A DNA stretch of 64,000 bases from Candidatus Cloacimonetes bacterium HGW-Cloacimonetes-3 (GCA_002840645.1 PHBO01000001.1:124001-188000); one strand, 5' to 3'. Shown: positions 1 to 9,846, counted from the stretch's first letter. The notes: generated by a model not told the origin, from the sequence alone. A program made the numbers and translations.

Positions 1-467
1 GCTCCGGTAAGGATAATCAAGGGAGCAAAGTTTGTAGCAAACTTAGCAGGAGTAGCTTCAAGCAATTCCTCGTGTCTTTTATCCAGAATGTGAGCGAAAT
101 AGAACACCAGTGCTACCCGAGCTAAAAAGCTGGGCTGGAAGCTAATAAAACCGAGGCTAATCTGCCTTGTTGCCCCCTTTATGGTGCTACCCTTCACAAG
201 AACAAAAACGAGTAGTATGAGAGTTAGATATACTAAATATGGAGCAAGAAAGCGCAGTTTTTCTAAATCAAATGCATATAGAATAGCTACAGCAATGGAG
301 AAGGAAATCAAGAAAAACAGCCCCTGCCGGTAGAAGTACATCATCGAGCTTTGCACGGAAGAAATATCCAGCATCACGATCAAGCCAACCAGGCATAGCA
401 GCACATAGGCAAGCAGGATTAGCTTGTCAAAGCTTACTATGTATCGCTGAGCTCTATTTCTTTTCAT
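1..467 (-). CDS. ftsW: FtsW/RodA-family lipid II polymerase, N-terminal part (cut by window edge)
   Basis: Partial gene running off the left edge; about 155 codons are visible, starting at the ATG at 467-465, which overlaps the end of murD by 14 bases. The protein opens with a basic stretch (MKRNRAQRYI) followed by several hydrophobic helices. It carries the family motif region KGATRQISLGFISFQPS, corresponding to the conserved G-A-R-R-W...F-Q-P-S-E-L-A-K segment of SEDS proteins. SEDS proteins polymerise lipid II into glycan strands at the septum together with a class B PBP, which here would be the FtsI encoded upstream in the same operon. FtsW is preferred over RodA because of its place in the dcw cluster. 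The Glu of FQPSE is Phe here, a small departure from the consensus. The C-terminal half is not in view. Confidence 0.88.
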   Translation of the reverse strand, partial: MKRNRAQRYIVSFDKLILLAYVLLCLVGLIVMLDISSVQSSMMYFYRQGLFFLISFSIAVAILYAFDLEKLRFLAPYLVYLTLILLVFVLVKGSTIKGATRQISLGFISFQPSFLARVALVFYFAHILDKRHEELLEATPAKFATNFAPLIILTG

Positions 468-1809
468 TTTCTGCCATTATTGAGGCCACGATCTGCTTAA
501 AGAACTCACCCCGGTGTTCGAAATTCTGGAAGTGATCGAAGCTTGCACATGCAGGGGATAAAACTATAACATCACCTGCCAAGGCTTCTTCGAAAGCTGT
601 TCTCAAACAAGTTTCAAAATCGTCTATGCAATCCAGAGGAACTTTTCCCAGCCATGCCTGACGCATTTGATCCTGAGTGTTACCTGTTATATAAACCTTT
701 TGGGCTTTGGCTTGCAAGACATCTGTAAGAGTGCTGAAATCCTCGCCTTTATCCGACCCGCCCATCATGATGCGAATGGGACGCTCAAAACTCATTAATG
801 CACTTCTCACCGAATCTGTATTAGTCGCTTTGGAATCGTTGTAGAAAGATACCCCGCGCACACTGCCAACGTATTCTAATCTATGGGTAAGGGGTTTAAA
901 TCCCTTAACAGCATTTCCAATTGCCTCAGAATCAGGAACCAGAGCATGCACAGCTAACATAGCTGCCATCGCATTTGCGTAGTTATGAGGTCCGCGAATA
1001 CCCAGATCGTAAATGGAAACTATGGTAGATAAGCCAAAGTGTATAAACTTGCCACTTAAGCAGGCATATGCTTTGGGCTGTAGCTCTTGAAGTGAGAATA
1101 AGAGTTTGCGGGCTTGTATATTGGTAGTCCAGCGTGCCACAACGGGAGAATCTAAGAACAGCACTGCACTATCATTTTCATCCTGATACTTAAATATTCT
1201 TGCTTTGCTGGCTGCATAATCTTCAAATGAATCATAACGATTCAGATGATCAGGAGTGATGTTAAGCAGTACTGCTACATCGGGTTTAAAGCTGGAAACA
1301 AGATCAAGCTGAAAGCTACTGATTTCAAGCACTATAAACTCTATCCCCGGCTTGTGAATAGGATAGCTGCAAAATGCATCACCTATGTTACCTGCAAGGA
1401 TGGATTTATAACCCATTTGTTCCAGAATAAAGTGAATGAGACTGGCAGTAGTACTTTTCCCATTTGAACCGGTGACAGCAATAATCTTAGAATCCGGAGC
1501 CTTGATCTGATACCCGAATTCTATTTCACTAATCAGTTCAATACCCTTTGCTTGCGCTCTGGTAAGGATAGGAATAGTAAGTGGAATTCCGGGGCTAACT
1601 ATCAAGCAATCACATTCCAGCAGTTTGTTGGTATGTCCTCCAAACTCACAGGAGAAATCCTGCATTAATTGGAGAGAAGAAGGTATTTTATCCTTCCATT
1701 GCTGTTCGCTCAAAAAAGCAGTGCCACCAAGTTCTTTAATCTTGTAGGCAGCTGCAATCCCGCTGCGTGCCATGCCTAATATTCCGTATTTCTTGTTAGT
1801 ATCAAACAT
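454..1809 (-). CDS. murD: UDP-N-acetylmuramoyl-L-alanine:D-glutamate ligase MurD
   Basis: Cytoplasmic ATP-dependent ligase that adds D-glutamate to UDP-MurNAc-L-Ala in peptidoglycan precursor synthesis. The 451-residue length is normal for MurD. The N-terminal Rossmann-like domain (YGILGMARSGIAA, about residues 8-20) binds the UDP moiety. The Mur ligase P-loop GSNGKSTT lies at about 114-121, and the ligase family motifs NITPDHLNRY and NDSKATN follow. The start ATG at 1809 has an AAGGA Shine-Dalgarno about eight bases upstream. It sits 15 bases after mraY and its end overlaps ftsW, so it is in the middle of a co-transcribed dcw operon. Confidence 0.96.
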   Translation of the reverse strand: MFDTNKKYGILGMARSGIAAAYKIKELGGTAFLSEQQWKDKIPSSLQLMQDFSCEFGGHTNKLLECDCLIVSPGIPLTIPILTRAQAKGIELISEIEFGYQIKAPDSKIIAVTGSNGKSTTASLIHFILEQMGYKSILAGNIGDAFCSYPIHKPGIEFIVLEISSFQLDLVSSFKPDVAVLLNITPDHLNRYDSFEDYAASKARIFKYQDENDSAVLFLDSPVVARWTTNIQARKLLFSLQELQPKAYACLSGKFIHFGLSTIVSIYDLGIRGPHNYANAMAAMLAVHALVPDSEAIGNAVKGFKPLTHRLEYVGSVRGVSFYNDSKATNTDSVRSALMSFERPIRIMMGGSDKGEDFSTLTDVLQAKAQKVYITGNTQDQMRQAWLGKVPLDCIDDFETCLRTAFEEALAGDVIVLSPACASFDHFQNFEHRGEFFKQIVASIMAENEKK

Positions 1810-1824
1810 TCTCTATCCTTAAAG

Positions 1825-2928
1825 TTATCTTAGTTTTAAAGTTGATAGCCCTACAGCTACTAATAGAATGGCAATGATGTAGAAACGCGTGACAATCTTT
1901 GTCTCGTGAATTCCCTTTAACTCGTAATGATGATGTAGTGGTGCACATAAGAATACTCTTCTTCCTTGCCCGTACTTGCGTTTTGTCCATTTAAACCAGC
2001 TTCGCTGAACTATTACGCTTCCTGTTTCAATTATGAAGATCATACCGATTATCACTAAGAATATCTGTTCTTTAAGCAGAACCGAGATTACGGCAAGAAT
2101 ACCACCCATCGTTAATGAACCTGTATCACCCATGAATACTTGTGCAGGATAGCTATTAAACCAAAGAAAGCCAATTAAAGTGCCAATTAATGCACTAATA
2201 AACACGGTCAGCTCTCCTGCATTGTATATGTACTCGAGGTTAAGATATCCTGCTGCAATGAAATTCCCTTTTAAGTAGCTCATTACACCCAAACCCATGG
2301 CTGCGAACGCCAGGGTGCCGGCTGCAAGCCCATCTAAGCCATCGGTAAGATTCACTGCATTAGATGTGCCTGTGATAAGGAAAACCACAAAGGGTATAAA
2401 GAGCCATCCCAACTCAATAAAGGTGTTTTTGAAAAAGGGTATCTGTAATGCAGTAATCTGATCTGTAGCAGGGCTACTATAATAGATTGCGAGGGTTAGT
2501 ATCAAACCCACAGATATCTGACCCCACAGCTTGTATTTAGGGATTAAACCCTTCTCTGCTTTCACAAAGTTCTTTAGGTAATCATCTATAAAGCCAACAG
2601 TTCCAAGCCATACTATGGTTAAATACATTAACAGAATCGCGGGATTTGTGAGAATATTCCATAACAGGGAAGACGCAAGCAGGGATACAAGGATGATAAT
2701 TCCACCCATCGTAGGTGTGCCCTGCTTCAACCGATGCTTTTCCGGTAAGTCATTATCTATGGTTTCTACCGCAGACTTCCTCTTAAGCATTCTGATAAAG
2801 GAAGGTCCCACGATAAGTGAGATTACCAGAGAAGTTATAAATGCTCCTATGGAACGGAAAGTAACATAACGAAATACATTAAACAATATGCTGTATTTGG
2901 CTAGGGGGAACAATAAATGATAGAGCAT
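1825..2928 (-). CDS. mraY: Phospho-N-acetylmuramoyl-pentapeptide transferase MraY
   Basis: Integral membrane enzyme that transfers phospho-MurNAc-pentapeptide from UDP to undecaprenyl phosphate, making lipid I. At 367 residues it has the expected size, with about ten hydrophobic helices. Family signatures are visible: the acidic pair in GFIDDYLKN (D115-D116), NAVNLTDGLDGLA around 191-202, and FMGDTGSL with D268, which together form the Mg2+/nucleotide site. A C-terminal HHHYELKG segment matches the family HHH motif. Its ATG shares one base with the murE-murF stop (TGATG), and a GGAG site lies seven bases upstream, so translation is coupled to the fused ligase gene. Confidence 0.96.
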   Translation of the reverse strand: MLYHLLFPLAKYSILFNVFRYVTFRSIGAFITSLVISLIVGPSFIRMLKRKSAVETIDNDLPEKHRLKQGTPTMGGIIILVSLLASSLLWNILTNPAILLMYLTIVWLGTVGFIDDYLKNFVKAEKGLIPKYKLWGQISVGLILTLAIYYSSPATDQITALQIPFFKNTFIELGWLFIPFVVFLITGTSNAVNLTDGLDGLAAGTLAFAAMGLGVMSYLKGNFIAAGYLNLEYIYNAGELTVFISALIGTLIGFLWFNSYPAQVFMGDTGSLTMGGILAVISVLLKEQIFLVIIGMIFIIETGSVIVQRSWFKWTKRKYGQGRRVFLCAPLHHHYELKGIHETKIVTRFYIIAILLVAVGLSTLKLR

Positions 2929-5780
2929 CAGACATCTCCTCTGAGAGCAGGAATCAGGCGTTCCAAGTGCATGCCATGGGATGCTTTAAGCAGGATAACT
3001 GCATTGTCTGGCAATGATTCAAGCAGTTTTGAAGCAATCAGCTCTTCCGCAGAATTGAAGCTAACAGCACTTTCGTGTTTAGCATCAGGAATATGGTAAT
3101 GGCTGGACATATCGCCCACTGTGTATAGCATGCAGTATTTCATATCAACAAGCATTGCTCCGATCATTTGATGGTACATTGTAGAGCTTTCCCCCAGCTC
3201 AAGCATATCACCAATTATCGCAACATGTGGCTTCTCAGGCTGTACTTGCTGCCAAAACTCCAGGGCTTTTTGCATGGAGCAGGGGTTTGCATTGTAGCAA
3301 TCTATAATCAATGTACCGCTCCCGCGCGGTTCAATCTGAACTCTCATTTCAAGATTGATGGGGTGCATCAGTGAAGCCTGAATGCTCTCATAAGGTAAAC
3401 CAAGCTTAGACGCTAATACAATTGCAAAAGCAGCATTTATTGCGAAATGAGGAGCTGCATAGGGTAGTGTCCAATCATGATCTGCAAGAGTAAAGCTCTG
3501 TGAGTCTGGGAAACAATGATGGTCGGAAATTTGGTATTGGCAGTTTTCACTGTAGCCAATGCCTATTCCATCTGAAAATGCACTTGTGAAACGGGGATCA
3601 TCCCCGGGGTACAGACGAGCAGCCAGGGGGCGCATGAATAAGGCACTCTTTTCCTGAAAAACACCATCTTCGTCTATCAGGAATTCCAGATGGGATGGTC
3701 CGACATTTAGAATAATGCCTATATCAGGGCAGGCAATATCAGCCAGATTAGCTATTTCGCCGAAGTGATTTGTTCCCAGCTCGAGAATGGCGAATCTATG
3801 TGAAGGCAGAACTCTAAGAATAGTTTTGCATAGCCCGATGAGGTTATTCTCATTGCTGAGTGTTTTTAAACATGGCTGAGCGTCATTTAATATCCTTGCT
3901 ATCAGCTCTTTGCATGTTGTTTTACCGGTGCTTCCGGTTAATGCTATCCGTTTCAGGGTAAACATCTGCAAATACTTCTGACAGATCAAACCCAAGCTTT
4001 GAGCAGCGTTATTTACTTTCAAATAAGAATCAGGCATCAGATTGGAGTGATGGTTGTTTTCGATAATCACAAAGTTATCAGGAACATCTAAAACATCGGC
4101 GATAAACCGATGACCATCAAAATGCTCTCCAACAAGGGCAAAGAACAAGCTTCCCGGCTTAACAGTACGGGAATCGGTGGAGATATAGTTGAAGCATCTG
4201 GCAGGGCGATGAACTGCTTGCATCTTAAGTGGTTCATTCAGCAGTAGAATTTCAAGCATGGTAAGATCAACCGGTAAAATAAGTTCATCATCAGCTTTTT
4301 CAATGTGCTTGTTCCAAGACTTTAGTGCTTTCTGAGCTACTTCGTAATCATCAAAGTGATGCCGAACGCCTTCAATTTCCTGGTAATTTTCGTGCCCTTT
4401 GCCACAAATTAACACCAAATCACCCGGTTGAGCCATCCGGATACATGCATTTATGGCTGACTCCCGATCCCTGATGATCCACCAGGGTAATCTGGGATCA
4501 CAATCTATAACAATGTCCCTTACTATTGAATCAGGGTTTTCAAAACGCGGGTTGTCGTCGGTTACGATCACTGCATCGCTATGTTTAAGGGCAGCTTTCA
4601 GCATAAGGGGGCGTTTGCCTTTATCCCTGTCTCCGCCTGCTCCGAAAAGGCATATTATCCGGCTATGAGGCAGTTGTTCCACTGATTTAAGCAAGCTTTC
4701 AAGTGCATCAGGAGTGTGGGCGTAATCTATATACACGCCTATGTCATGGGTGTTCTCCACCGGCTGAATTCTCCCCTTTACCGGAGGCACACTTTGTAAT
4801 GCTGATTCTATATCCGCAACAGGAAAGCCCATGGCACAAAGTGTTAAGGCTGTTAAACCCATGTTCGACACATTGAAGCTCCCAATTAAACAGCTGCTTA
4901 TCTGCATCTTATTTTCTTTTCCTACAAGTGTGAAGCTGCTATTGGCAATCTCAGTGCGGATTTCTTCTAAGCTGAAATCTGCATTATCACCACCCAAGCT
5001 TAAGCATTTAGCTTGCCTCTCCCGCAAGCGACGGCAAATCTCTGCCCCAAAAGGATCAGCGGTATTTACTATTGATGTAGCTCCGCTTGCTGCTGCCCGA
5101 TCGAAGAGCAAATACTTTGCTTCGGCATAGCTTTCCATGGTTCCATGAAAATCTAAGTGCTCCCTGCTTAAATTGCTAAACAAGCAGTAATCAAACTCCA
5201 CTCCAAAAACTCTGTCTAAGCTTAAGGCATGCGAGGATACCTCCATCACAACGTACTCAAGCTGGCTATCCGCCATTTGTTTGAAGATGTTATTAAGCTC
5301 TATTATATCCGGGGTGGTATGATGTGTGGCATATGTGGTTCCATCGATGTAGTAACCCAGGGTACCAATCCATCCGCACTTGAAGCCCATAATCCGCAAC
5401 GCCTCATAAAGGATTAGAGAGGTAGTGGTTTTGCCGTTAGTCCCGGTAATACCTATCAGCTTATAGGGCATTTCAGCAGGCAGATATACCGTTTTGGCAA
5501 TAACAGCCGCTGCTTTTCTGGTGTCTGAAACAAGTATCCACGGATGCTTATCCTCAAGCTCTTCCATGCTCACTATCAGAGCTGCTCCGCTTGCAATTGC
5601 ATTTGGGATAAAACGGTGTCCATCGAATTTCTCACCCTTTACACACACGAAAATATCGCCATCTTCCAGCAGTCTGTTATCAGTTTGTACCTTGCCATGC
5701 CAGTTATCCAGCAAGTCCAATCCCATGCTGTCAACCAACAAGTTGTATGCTTTTAAAGCTTCTACCACTTTGTATATCAC
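2928..5780 (-). CDS. murE/murF: Fused MurE-MurF ligase (tripeptide and tripeptide/D-Ala-D-Ala ligases)
   Basis: Two consecutive Mur ligases in one reading frame of about 950 residues. The N-terminal half is MurE, with P-loop GITGTNGKTTTS near 110-121 and DNPR at about 409-412. DNPR is the signature of meso-diaminopimelate selection, so the cell wall is predicted to be DAP-type. The C-terminal half, from about residue 490, is MurF, with its own P-loop TGSTGKTTCK and late NANPCSM region. The longest frame begins at a TTG at 5801. I prefer the GTG at 5780-5778 because GGAGG lies seven bases upstream (5792-5788) and the GTG overlaps the ftsI stop as GTGA. No internal stop or frameshift separates the two halves. 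MurE-MurF fusions are known elsewhere, for example in Bordetella. Confidence 0.95.
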   Translation of the reverse strand: MIYKVVEALKAYNLLVDSMGLDLLDNWHGKVQTDNRLLEDGDIFVCVKGEKFDGHRFIPNAIASGAALIVSMEELEDKHPWILVSDTRKAAAVIAKTVYLPAEMPYKLIGITGTNGKTTTSLILYEALRIMGFKCGWIGTLGYYIDGTTYATHHTTPDIIELNNIFKQMADSQLEYVVMEVSSHALSLDRVFGVEFDYCLFSNLSREHLDFHGTMESYAEAKYLLFDRAAASGATSIVNTADPFGAEICRRLRERQAKCLSLGGDNADFSLEEIRTEIANSSFTLVGKENKMQISSCLIGSFNVSNMGLTALTLCAMGFPVADIESALQSVPPVKGRIQPVENTHDIGVYIDYAHTPDALESLLKSVEQLPHSRIICLFGAGGDRDKGKRPLMLKAALKHSDAVIVTDDNPRFENPDSIVRDIVIDCDPRLPWWIIRDRESAINACIRMAQPGDLVLICGKGHENYQEIEGVRHHFDDYEVAQKALKSWNKHIEKADDELILPVDLTMLEILLLNEPLKMQAVHRPARCFNYISTDSRTVKPGSLFFALVGEHFDGHRFIADVLDVPDNFVIIENNHHSNLMPDSYLKVNNAAQSLGLICQKYLQMFTLKRIALTGSTGKTTCKELIARILNDAQPCLKTLSNENNLIGLCKTILRVLPSHRFAILELGTNHFGEIANLADIACPDIGIILNVGPSHLEFLIDEDGVFQEKSALFMRPLAARLYPGDDPRFTSAFSDGIGIGYSENCQYQISDHHCFPDSQSFTLADHDWTLPYAAPHFAINAAFAIVLASKLGLPYESIQASLMHPINLEMRVQIEPRGSGTLIIDCYNANPCSMQKALEFWQQVQPEKPHVAIIGDMLELGESSTMYHQMIGAMLVDMKYCMLYTVGDMSSHYHIPDAKHESAVSFNSAEELIASKLLESLPDNAVILLKASHGMHLERLIPALRGDV

Positions 5781-7951
5781 AGAGATGCCTCCAGCACACA
5801 AGGGCTGCCTTTCAGGATTCTGCTACCGGGCAACACGGATTGCTTCCGCACTATCCCGGAGCCATTTATTTTTAATGCAACCCCGTGCTTAGCCGCTTCT
5901 TTCATCGCTCCCCTGAGGCTAAGTCCAATCAAATTTGGCATGCTGTTAGCCTCTATCACAGGGATGCTTTTATTACGGCTTGGACCTATTTTCAAAGTTA
6001 TAGGATGGTTACGATCTACGATTACGCCTTCCTTCGGGAATTGATCTATAACTATAGAGGCAGAATCGGGTCCCTCCACTTTATACAAGAACCCAAAGCG
6101 ATTCAAAGTATTTTCAGCCTGGAATAAGGACATCCCGGTCAGCTTGGGCATATTTAACGATGTTTTCATCAAACGCTCATTATATGGTAATATCTGACAA
6201 TCAGGCATGAAAAGGATGTTTTCCACTATCTTCTTGAAGGTTGGGGCACTGCTGGTGCTGCCATAATGAAAGCCATAAGCGGGTTCATCATAAAACACTA
6301 CTATCACCATCTGCGGATCCTCTGTGGGGAACATACCTGCAAACACTGCATTATATTTATTACTGGAATAGCCTTTTGTGCCAATAACGTTCTTTTGCGC
6401 AGTTCCGGTTTTTCCACCTAAACGTATGTAATCCATTTTTATATGGCGGGCAGTTCCGTAATCCACCACCCCTTGCAGATAGGATTTTAAAGTATCGGTT
6501 GCTGTTTTTGTGGAAACATTGCGCAGCAAGGTTGGTTCAAATTGTTCCAAAACTCTACCGTCATCATCCCTGAAGGAATCAACTATAGTGGGCTTCATCA
6601 ACTTTCCGCCATTAGCAACTGCGCTATATGCTGTGGCAAGCTGCACAGCGGTGGTAGAAATAGCCTGACCAAAGGATACAGAATGAAGCGTGTAGCCATC
6701 CCAGTTTTGTAGCTTGGCGAAAATACCGCTGGATTCCCCAAACAGGTTCAGAGCTGTTTTTTGACCAAAACCTAAGGAGATGAATTTTTCGTAGAGGCGT
6801 ACTGAGCCTATACGTTCGGCGATGTGTGCTATTCCCACGTTACTGGATTTCACTATTATCTCGCGGGGAGTAAGATCACCATAAAAATGAGTATCGGAGA
6901 TCACTCTTCGACCCGCCTGATACCTTCCGGCGGGAATTAACTCGTTTGGGCGCACCAATTTGTTTTCCAAGGCTGGTAACATTGTTAGAGGCTTCATAGT
7001 AGAGCCGGGTTCAAACATAAAGCTAACAGGGATATTAGATTTCACCCGCACGATTCCCGCATCATCCGTTTTATCTTCCATTGATACACCCGCCAGTGCC
7101 AGAATTCTCCCTGTATTGGGGTCAATAACCACTGCTCCGGCGTTTTTAGCACTGTATTTTTCTAAGCCTTCGTATAGGGCATTCTCTACTATTTCTTGAA
7201 TATTTGCATCTATTGTTAGCCAAACATTCCTGCCGTTTTCGGGTTTCTTTTCGTGTAGATTAGGGTAAGGAACTCTTTGCTGATTGGCATCCAGCACAAT
7301 TTCCCTCCACCCGTAATCTCCGGAAAGCAGTTTGTCATATGTAGCCTCAATCCCGCAGATCCCCGCCAGTTTGTATAGGGATTTGCTGTTGGTGGCTGTA
7401 TCGAAACCATCGGACACTTCACGCACAGACCCCATCAATCTGGCAGCAAGCTTATCTTTGGAGTAAATCCTTTTCATGGAAGCAAAACTATGAATCAAAC
7501 CGGGAAGGTCTTTGTTTTTAAAATCGCGTATAATCTTATCAAGCTCGGCTTCGCTGATTTTATTTGATACTTGGATAGAAGAGTTTTTGTTCCCCAGGTT
7601 CAACCGTTTCAGGACGGCTTCCTGGTTCAGCGATGTATGAGAAGCGATTACCGTTGAAATGCGGTTAAAAGCTTCGTCAACACCGATGTTCTCGCGTTTT
7701 GCCCAAGATGTTACAGCAGTTCTGTCTATATCCAGTTGGTAATAACTAACCGAACTTACCAGCAAATTCCCTTTTGCATCCAGGATGGCACCGCGTCTGG
7801 GAACAAGGATTTCTTTACCCGGAACATAGCGGACCCGTCGTGCACCGGCGAAATTGAAGGGATCAAGGATTTGAATGCTAAACAGGTAAACTGCCCACAA
7901 CAAGGATGCAAGGCAAAAGATCACCATCAGGAACCAAAAGCGGTGTTTCAT
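5777..7951 (-). CDS. ftsI: Class B penicillin-binding protein FtsI/PBP3 with two PASTA domains
   Basis: Septal transpeptidase that cross-links peptidoglycan with FtsW. The 724-residue protein has a short cytoplasmic tail, one N-terminal membrane segment (about 5-27), a PBP dimerisation domain (R-R-G-A-I-L-D at 52-58) and a transpeptidase domain. All three active-site motifs are intact: S317-T-M-K320, S369-S-N371 and K514-T-G516. Two PASTA repeats follow at about 599-656 and 669-724, as in SpoVD-like and many FCB-group FtsI proteins. The start is the ATG at 7951, one base after the ftsL stop. The gene lies between ftsL and murE-murF. Confidence 0.95.
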   Translation of the reverse strand: MKHRFWFLMVIFCLASLLWAVYLFSIQILDPFNFAGARRVRYVPGKEILVPRRGAILDAKGNLLVSSVSYYQLDIDRTAVTSWAKRENIGVDEAFNRISTVIASHTSLNQEAVLKRLNLGNKNSSIQVSNKISEAELDKIIRDFKNKDLPGLIHSFASMKRIYSKDKLAARLMGSVREVSDGFDTATNSKSLYKLAGICGIEATYDKLLSGDYGWREIVLDANQQRVPYPNLHEKKPENGRNVWLTIDANIQEIVENALYEGLEKYSAKNAGAVVIDPNTGRILALAGVSMEDKTDDAGIVRVKSNIPVSFMFEPGSTMKPLTMLPALENKLVRPNELIPAGRYQAGRRVISDTHFYGDLTPREIIVKSSNVGIAHIAERIGSVRLYEKFISLGFGQKTALNLFGESSGIFAKLQNWDGYTLHSVSFGQAISTTAVQLATAYSAVANGGKLMKPTIVDSFRDDDGRVLEQFEPTLLRNVSTKTATDTLKSYLQGVVDYGTARHIKMDYIRLGGKTGTAQKNVIGTKGYSSNKYNAVFAGMFPTEDPQMVIVVFYDEPAYGFHYGSTSSAPTFKKIVENILFMPDCQILPYNERLMKTSLNMPKLTGMSLFQAENTLNRFGFLYKVEGPDSASIVIDQFPKEGVIVDRNHPITLKIGPSRNKSIPVIEANSMPNLIGLSLRGAMKEAAKHGVALKINGSGIVRKQSVLPGSRILKGSPCVLEASL

Positions 7952-7952
7952 G

Positions 7953-8309
7953 TTAGTCTAACAAAATCTGTACGTTTTTGGCTTCAGCTTTGGATGCTAT
8001 CAAGTCAATTATGCAATAGCTGCTCTTTTCCTGTTTAAGAGATGGTTCGTGAACATAGATGATTTTCCCGGCTTCTTGTTCCGGGATAAAATTGCTCATC
8101 TCAACCCGTACCAGAGAAGCGATGTGTCTGCCACTACGCAGATCATCCAATTCCACCAACAGCTCGGTATTGATGTTTTTCTCTGCGTTGTAGGTCTTCT
8201 CTAAGGACGAATACCGGCGGGTGTATTGTACCACCCGGTTGTTGTTGAAAAAGTTTAAAAACACTGTTAGCCCTAATAGTGCAATCAGGATTGTTATCCT
8301 TCCTCTCAT
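7953..8309 (-). CDS. ftsL: FtsL-like divisome membrane protein
   Basis: A small protein of 118 residues with a single N-terminal membrane segment (ITILIALLGLTVFLNFF, about residues 4-20). A polar, probably coiled-coil extracytoplasmic part follows (SSLEKTYNAEKNINTELLVEL). Sequence identity to FtsL is too low to be decisive by eye. The assignment rests on size, topology and its invariable slot between rsmH and ftsI. FtsL works with FtsB and FtsQ to activate FtsW-FtsI. The start ATG at 8309 overlaps the rsmH stop as ATGA. Confidence 0.75.
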   Translation of the reverse strand: MRGRITILIALLGLTVFLNFFNNNRVVQYTRRYSSLEKTYNAEKNINTELLVELDDLRSGRHIASLVRVEMSNFIPEQEAGKIIYVHEPSLKQEKSSYCIIDLIASKAEAKNVQILLD

Positions 8310-9322
8310 TTTTCCCCCTTGGCAGCATACTTGCTGCCGCTCTTGAATTCTTTTCCCTTATTATATCCCAGCCCCACCTTCTCGGCAGCACGGAGCTTTG
8401 CGCTGCGGGAACGAGGGTTCATCTTTGTTTCTGCTTCACTTGCACATAGCGGTGATTTGGTTAGTATCTTCAATTGTCTTTGATGTTTGCAAACGCACAT
8501 CATTATGGATGCAGGACATATGCAATCCTGTGCAGCCAGACGGAAAGCTTGTTTAATGATTCTATCTTCCAAAGAGTGATAGCTAAGCACCACGATCCTA
8601 CCGCCGGGGTTCAGCAAGTTAATCGCATCCACAATTGCGCTTTCCAAATACTCCAATTCGCTGTTCACATGGATACGTAAAGCCTGAAAGATGCGCACTT
8701 TGGCTTTAAGAGATTCCTTTGTTCCTGTTCCTGCCACAGTTTCAATAATCCTTGCCAGTTCCTTGGTGGTGCTTATCGGCTTTTCGGCTCTCTCTATGGC
8801 TCGGGCTATACGGGTAGCATTCAATTCATCCGAATAGTCTTTAAAAATCTTTGCCAGTTGATGCACTTCCAGCTCGTTCACGGCGTTAAATGCGGTGTAA
8901 GTTTGCAAAGCATCCATCCGCATATCAAGGGGGGCATCTTTCTCGAAACTAAAGCCACGCTCTGCATTGTCCAATTGGTGGGAGGACACGCCTAAGTCGA
9001 ACAGAATCCCATCTATGCCCTTAATCTTTCGCAGGGCAAGCTCTGTGCGCATTTGCACGAAATTTGCCTTAATCAATTCCACTGAAGGCGATTTCTCGGG
9101 TGATTTACCATCAGCTGATTTGGTGAAAAGGACTTGCTCTGCCACTTTAACAGCTTGTTCATCCTGATCAAAACAATACAGCACTATCTCCGGCTCGGCT
9201 TCCAGCATCGCTGCGCTATGTCCTCCACCCCCGGTTGTGGCATCCACGTACACCTTCCCTGCCCTCAAATTGAGGAGGTCGATGCATTCTTTTGCCATCA
9301 CGGGAGTGTGGAATGCGCTCAT
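8306..9322 (-). CDS. rsmH: 16S rRNA (cytosine1402-N4)-methyltransferase RsmH
   Basis: SAM-dependent methyltransferase that modifies C1402 in the ribosomal P site. The 338-residue protein begins with HTPVMAKECIDLL, then the SAM-binding stretch YVDATTGGGGHSAAML (about 25-40). Further family blocks are GILFDLGVSSHQLDNAERGF and VLSYHSLEDRIIKQAF. The C-terminal tail is basic, as usual. A CICP/CVC cysteine set near 266-276 is common in this family. It overlaps mraZ upstream (ATGA) and ftsL downstream (ATGA), so the first three dcw genes are translationally coupled. Confidence 0.96.
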   Translation of the reverse strand: MSAFHTPVMAKECIDLLNLRAGKVYVDATTGGGGHSAAMLEAEPEIVLYCFDQDEQAVKVAEQVLFTKSADGKSPEKSPSVELIKANFVQMRTELALRKIKGIDGILFDLGVSSHQLDNAERGFSFEKDAPLDMRMDALQTYTAFNAVNELEVHQLAKIFKDYSDELNATRIARAIERAEKPISTTKELARIIETVAGTGTKESLKAKVRIFQALRIHVNSELEYLESAIVDAINLLNPGGRIVVLSYHSLEDRIIKQAFRLAAQDCICPASIMMCVCKHQRQLKILTKSPLCASEAETKMNPRSRSAKLRAAEKVGLGYNKGKEFKSGSKYAAKGEK

Positions 9323-9759
9323 ATCTGATAATCTTCCGAAGTAAATTGAGTGCGGTGCATATCCAGCTTTCTGCTGCGAACATCGTTATAGATTTTTGGG
9401 TTCCACAGGGAAATGTAGTGCCCCTCACCTTTGATGATCACACTGTCGGTGATGTTCACCTCAGATAGCAGCATCTCATGGATGCGAACCCGCCCAGGAC
9501 CTTCCAAATCCTGTTCCATCATGGCAAAATCTATCAGTTGGGTTCTAAGCTGCTTGCTACGGTCGTTACCGGCTTTCAGGCGTTCAAGGGTGTCCTGCCA
9601 GTTATCGATAGGATAAATGGCGATGGTGCCGTTAGGACCCAAAGTTACCACTACGGATTTACCTGCTTCTTCCGAGAATTTCTTCTTGAAAGGCGCAGGA
9701 ATTATCACCCGCTGCTTATGCACTGAGTTTTCAAAGATTCCTAAGAATTCACCGGACAT
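9319..9759 (-). CDS. mraZ: MraZ, DNA-binding regulator of the dcw operon
   Basis: First gene of the division/cell-wall cluster. The 146-residue protein shows two AbrB-like MraZ repeats: FLGIFENSVHKQRVIIPAPFK at the N terminus, and RVRIHEMLLSEVNITDSVIIKGEG in the second half. MraZ forms ring-shaped oligomers that bind direct repeats just upstream of its own gene and repress the operon. A good promoter lies about 125-150 bases upstream, with a pair of 10-bp-spaced direct repeats between it and the gene (separate entries). The ATG at 9759 is preceded by a modest AAGG site. Confidence 0.94.
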   Translation of the reverse strand: MSGEFLGIFENSVHKQRVIIPAPFKKKFSEEAGKSVVVTLGPNGTIAIYPIDNWQDTLERLKAGNDRSKQLRTQLIDFAMMEQDLEGPGRVRIHEMLLSEVNITDSVIIKGEGHYISLWNPKIYNDVRSRKLDMHRTQFTSEDYQI

Positions 9760-9846
9760 AACGACAACCTTTTTTACCTGTTTCGTTCAACATTCTTGTT
9801 ATTTCCCTTCTAATAAGGCTTTGTGCCATAGCTTTTCTGAGCCACC

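Noticed and set aside
5781..5801. TTG start of the murE-murF frame
   Set aside because: The GTG at 5780 has GGAGG seven bases upstream and overlaps the ftsI stop, while the TTG has no ribosome site.
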